NCBI GenBank assembly: GCA_903927755.1
Contig: CAIYOD010000058.1
Location: 1 to 39,471, forward strand
Direction: 5' to 3'
Source of the DNA: an uncultured Thermoleophilia bacterium
Lineage (GTDB): Bacteria > Actinomycetota > Thermoleophilia > UBA2241
Length of the DNA stretch: 39,471 nt
Part shown: one piece after another, positions 37,719-39,471 of the stretch
Position numbering within the stretch: position 1 is the stretch's first letter
How the letters are laid out: the number at the start of each line of letters is the position of its first letter
Notes under the pieces: model-generated
Database searches by the model: none
Told to the model about the DNA's origin: nothing
The model's input: the letters and a program-made list of their open reading frames with translations, nothing else
Program-made: the position numbers and the translations under genes

Positions 37719-39428
37719 ATGACATTTGCTCGTAAGGGCGTTCTGCTCGGCATCGTCGTTCTTCTCGTCTTACTCGTAGCCGCCGGGGCAGCCGCCGCGG
37801 CCAAGCCCACCAAGGTCATCATCATCACGATGGACCAGATGAAGCCCTGGTACGCCTCGACCTACGACATGGAGAACATCCTGTGGCTCCAGAGTCACGG
37901 CGCCGACTTCAAGAACGCCACCGTGGGGCAGATGGCCTCCGAGACGGTCGTCAGTCACAACACCATCGTCAGCGGCCAGCTGCCCAAGCACATGGGCTGG
38001 ACCGACGAGGTCATGCGCGACACGGGTAACGTCCTGGGCTACGGCGCCGGCGCGATCGTCACCGTCGGCGACCTGACCTACGACCAGTTCACGCTGCTCG
38101 TCGAGGCCGAGGGCTATCCCAAGCTCGGCGACTACATGCACGCCAAGTACCCGGGCAAGATCGTCGCCAACTTCGGCGGCAAGTACTACCAGGTGGCTTC
38201 CACCGCTGCCTCGAGCTCCGACATGTGGGTGACCTACGGCAGCAAGAAGACCGTCGACCCGGCTTGGGGCCTGCCTTGGACCGGCAAGTACCGCGCCGCC
38301 GACACGGCCGGCCACGTGCCCAGCTACATCACCGACGACAACCGCTTCAAGATCAGCACGGGCAACAACGCGACTCCGCCGTCGCCGATCCCGACGACTG
38401 CGCCGCTCAACGACTACTACCGCACCGATGTCGACAAGCCGGCCTATCTCTATCCTGAGGACGGCCGCATGGTCCCGGGTCCCTATGACACGAACCTGGG
38501 CGGCGACGACTGGGTGGCCGACGCGGCCATCAAGGTCATCGAGCACGAAGACTGGTCCGCGATGCACCTGAACTTCAGCGGCATCGACAAGATCGGTCAC
38601 ATGTGGGGCGGCGGCAACGTCGACAAGCCCGCCACCTACGGGTGGGATCCCGAGACGATCATGGCTCAGGTCCACATGCCGTGGATCGCCAAGAACGCCG
38701 ACGATCAGGTCGGCAAGCTCATCCAGGCGCTCAAGGCCAACGGCGACTGGAACAGCACGCTGTTCGTGGTGCTCGCCGACCACGGCGCGACGTGGGCGAA
38801 GAACGCGCACTACGTCGACGCCGCAGGCGGCGGGAACCTGAGCTGGTACTACGATCCTAACAAGACGTGCGCCAACACCAGCTACGGCCAGCCGAGCGCC
38901 GATCCGACGAAGGTCACCAACAATGAAGCCGTCCTGCATCCGCTGAACGCGACCGGCAACCTCGCCTACAGCTATCAGTCCACTGCCATCGAGGCGTGGC
39001 TCATCGACCGCAGCTGGGCCAAGAAGGCCGAGGCCGCCGCAGCCGTGAAGGGCCTGCCGGACGTCATCGCGACCTACGTGCGCTGGGGTGACCGGTTCAT
39101 GCTCACGTCCACCGGCAAGATGACGAAGACCGAGCGTGCGTGGTGGAGGAGCCACGGGCAGAAGCTCGTGAACACCATGGCCTCGTCGACCGGCCCGGAT
39201 GTGGTCGGCCTGCTCAAGGACCAGACGGGCTACGGCGTCTACGGTGACCACGGCGGCGCGCAGAAGGAAGTCCAGCGCGTCCCGATGGTGATGTACGCCA
39301 AGGGCATGAAGCACATTTCCAGCGGCGCGCCGTTCCATCTCGTCGACGTCCTGCCGACGGTGCTCCGCAACATGGGCATCCGGCAGATGGCCCCGATGGA
39401 CGGCAAAGCGTACAACCTGCCGCTCTGA
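37719..39428 (+). CDS. Secreted type I phosphodiesterase / alkaline-phosphatase-superfamily hydrolase
   Basis: 569 residues from ATG 37719 with AAGGGGGAG upstream; an upstream in-frame ATG lacks a ribosome site. Signal peptide: residues 1-28 (GVLLGIVVLLVLLVAAGAAAAA). Metal and nucleophile residues follow the superfamily order: D39 (IIITMDQM), a Thr/Ser nucleophile region ASETVVSHNTIVSG (probably T76), NFSGIDKIGHMWG (Asp, His), VVLADHGATW (Asp-His) and GVYGDHGGA (His). It would split phosphodiesters or phosphomonoesters outside the cell. A large insertion (about 110-230) is of the nucleotide-pyrophosphatase kind. No downstream gene is within the window. Confidence 0.9.
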   Translation: MTFARKGVLLGIVVLLVLLVAAGAAAAAKPTKVIIITMDQMKPWYASTYDMENILWLQSHGADFKNATVGQMASETVVSHNTIVSGQLPKHMGWTDEVMRDTGNVLGYGAGAIVTVGDLTYDQFTLLVEAEGYPKLGDYMHAKYPGKIVANFGGKYYQVASTAASSSDMWVTYGSKKTVDPAWGLPWTGKYRAADTAGHVPSYITDDNRFKISTGNNATPPSPIPTTAPLNDYYRTDVDKPAYLYPEDGRMVPGPYDTNLGGDDWVADAAIKVIEHEDWSAMHLNFSGIDKIGHMWGGGNVDKPATYGWDPETIMAQVHMPWIAKNADDQVGKLIQALKANGDWNSTLFVVLADHGATWAKNAHYVDAAGGGNLSWYYDPNKTCANTSYGQPSADPTKVTNNEAVLHPLNATGNLAYSYQSTAIEAWLIDRSWAKKAEAAAAVKGLPDVIATYVRWGDRFMLTSTGKMTKTERAWWRSHGQKLVNTMASSTGPDVVGLLKDQTGYGVYGDHGGAQKEVQRVPMVMYAKGMKHISSGAPFHLVDVLPTVLRNMGIRQMAPMDGKAYNLPL

Positions 39429-39471
39429 GGTTCAGCGTCGTCTGACGAACACGACGGCCGGGGCGCGCGAG

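Noticed and set aside
37770-39338. 522-codon minus-strand open frame
   Set aside because: Antisense to the secreted phosphohydrolase.

Overview
The window is high-GC bacterial chromosome with dense, often overlapping genes, tRNAs that encode their own CCA, many GTG starts and a recurring promoter of the form TTGnnn-17-TAGAAT. A perfect Gram-positive/actinobacterial type LexA box (3141-3154), tyrosine-integrase island style, and an H2-linked heterodisulfide reductase operon suggest an anaerobic or facultative high-GC Gram-positive relative, most likely a deep actinobacterial lineage. The taxonomic placement is inference; no marker gene here settles it.

Layout. 1-5181: partial class II fructose-bisphosphate aldolase, an unrecognised 321-residue protein, tRNA-Thr(CGT), a VOC/glyoxalase protein, a small secreted protein and an orphan NarL-type response regulator whose phosphoacceptor aspartate is glutamate and whose promoter holds a perfect 20-bp palindrome. 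5182-17964: one long operon encoding HdrC-HdrB-HdrA, MvhD-MvhG-MvhA, a hydrogenase maturation protease, an unusual GT-A-like/zinc-ribbon protein and HypF-HypC-HypD-HypE. Together these would make and mature a group 3c-like [NiFe]-hydrogenase that passes H2 electrons through MvhD to the flavin of HdrA for bifurcation to HdrBC and probably ferredoxin. HypA and HypB are not in the window. 18011-19613: a PAS-GGDEF protein, tRNA-Thr(GGT) and tRNA-Tyr.

20104-29592: a 9.4-kb integrated element in the 3' end of a tRNA with anticodon CAT, bounded by identical 42-bp att cores. It has integrase, HTH regulators, an excisionase-like protein, a replication-like protein followed by three 33-bp-period iterons, a putative small terminase, a large terminase split into ATPase and nuclease reading frames, the C-terminal remnant of a minor capsid protein, two unknown genes, a methyltransferase-nuclease fusion, and a DUF6338-like membrane protein with a tiny partner. 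No portal, major capsid, tail or lysis gene is present, so it looks like a packaging-capable satellite or a reduced prophage. A 12-bp motif, GACCGTACTCCG, each time followed by a second CGTACTC, occurs at both ends and once in the middle.

29593-39471: chromosomal genes including an M6-type secreted metalloprotease bracketed by two copies of a 60-bp direct repeat, two SDR oxidoreductases, a YfcE-type phosphoesterase, a photolyase, two tandem CxxS glutaredoxin-like proteins, tRNA-Pro(CGG) and a secreted alkaline-phosphatase-superfamily hydrolase.
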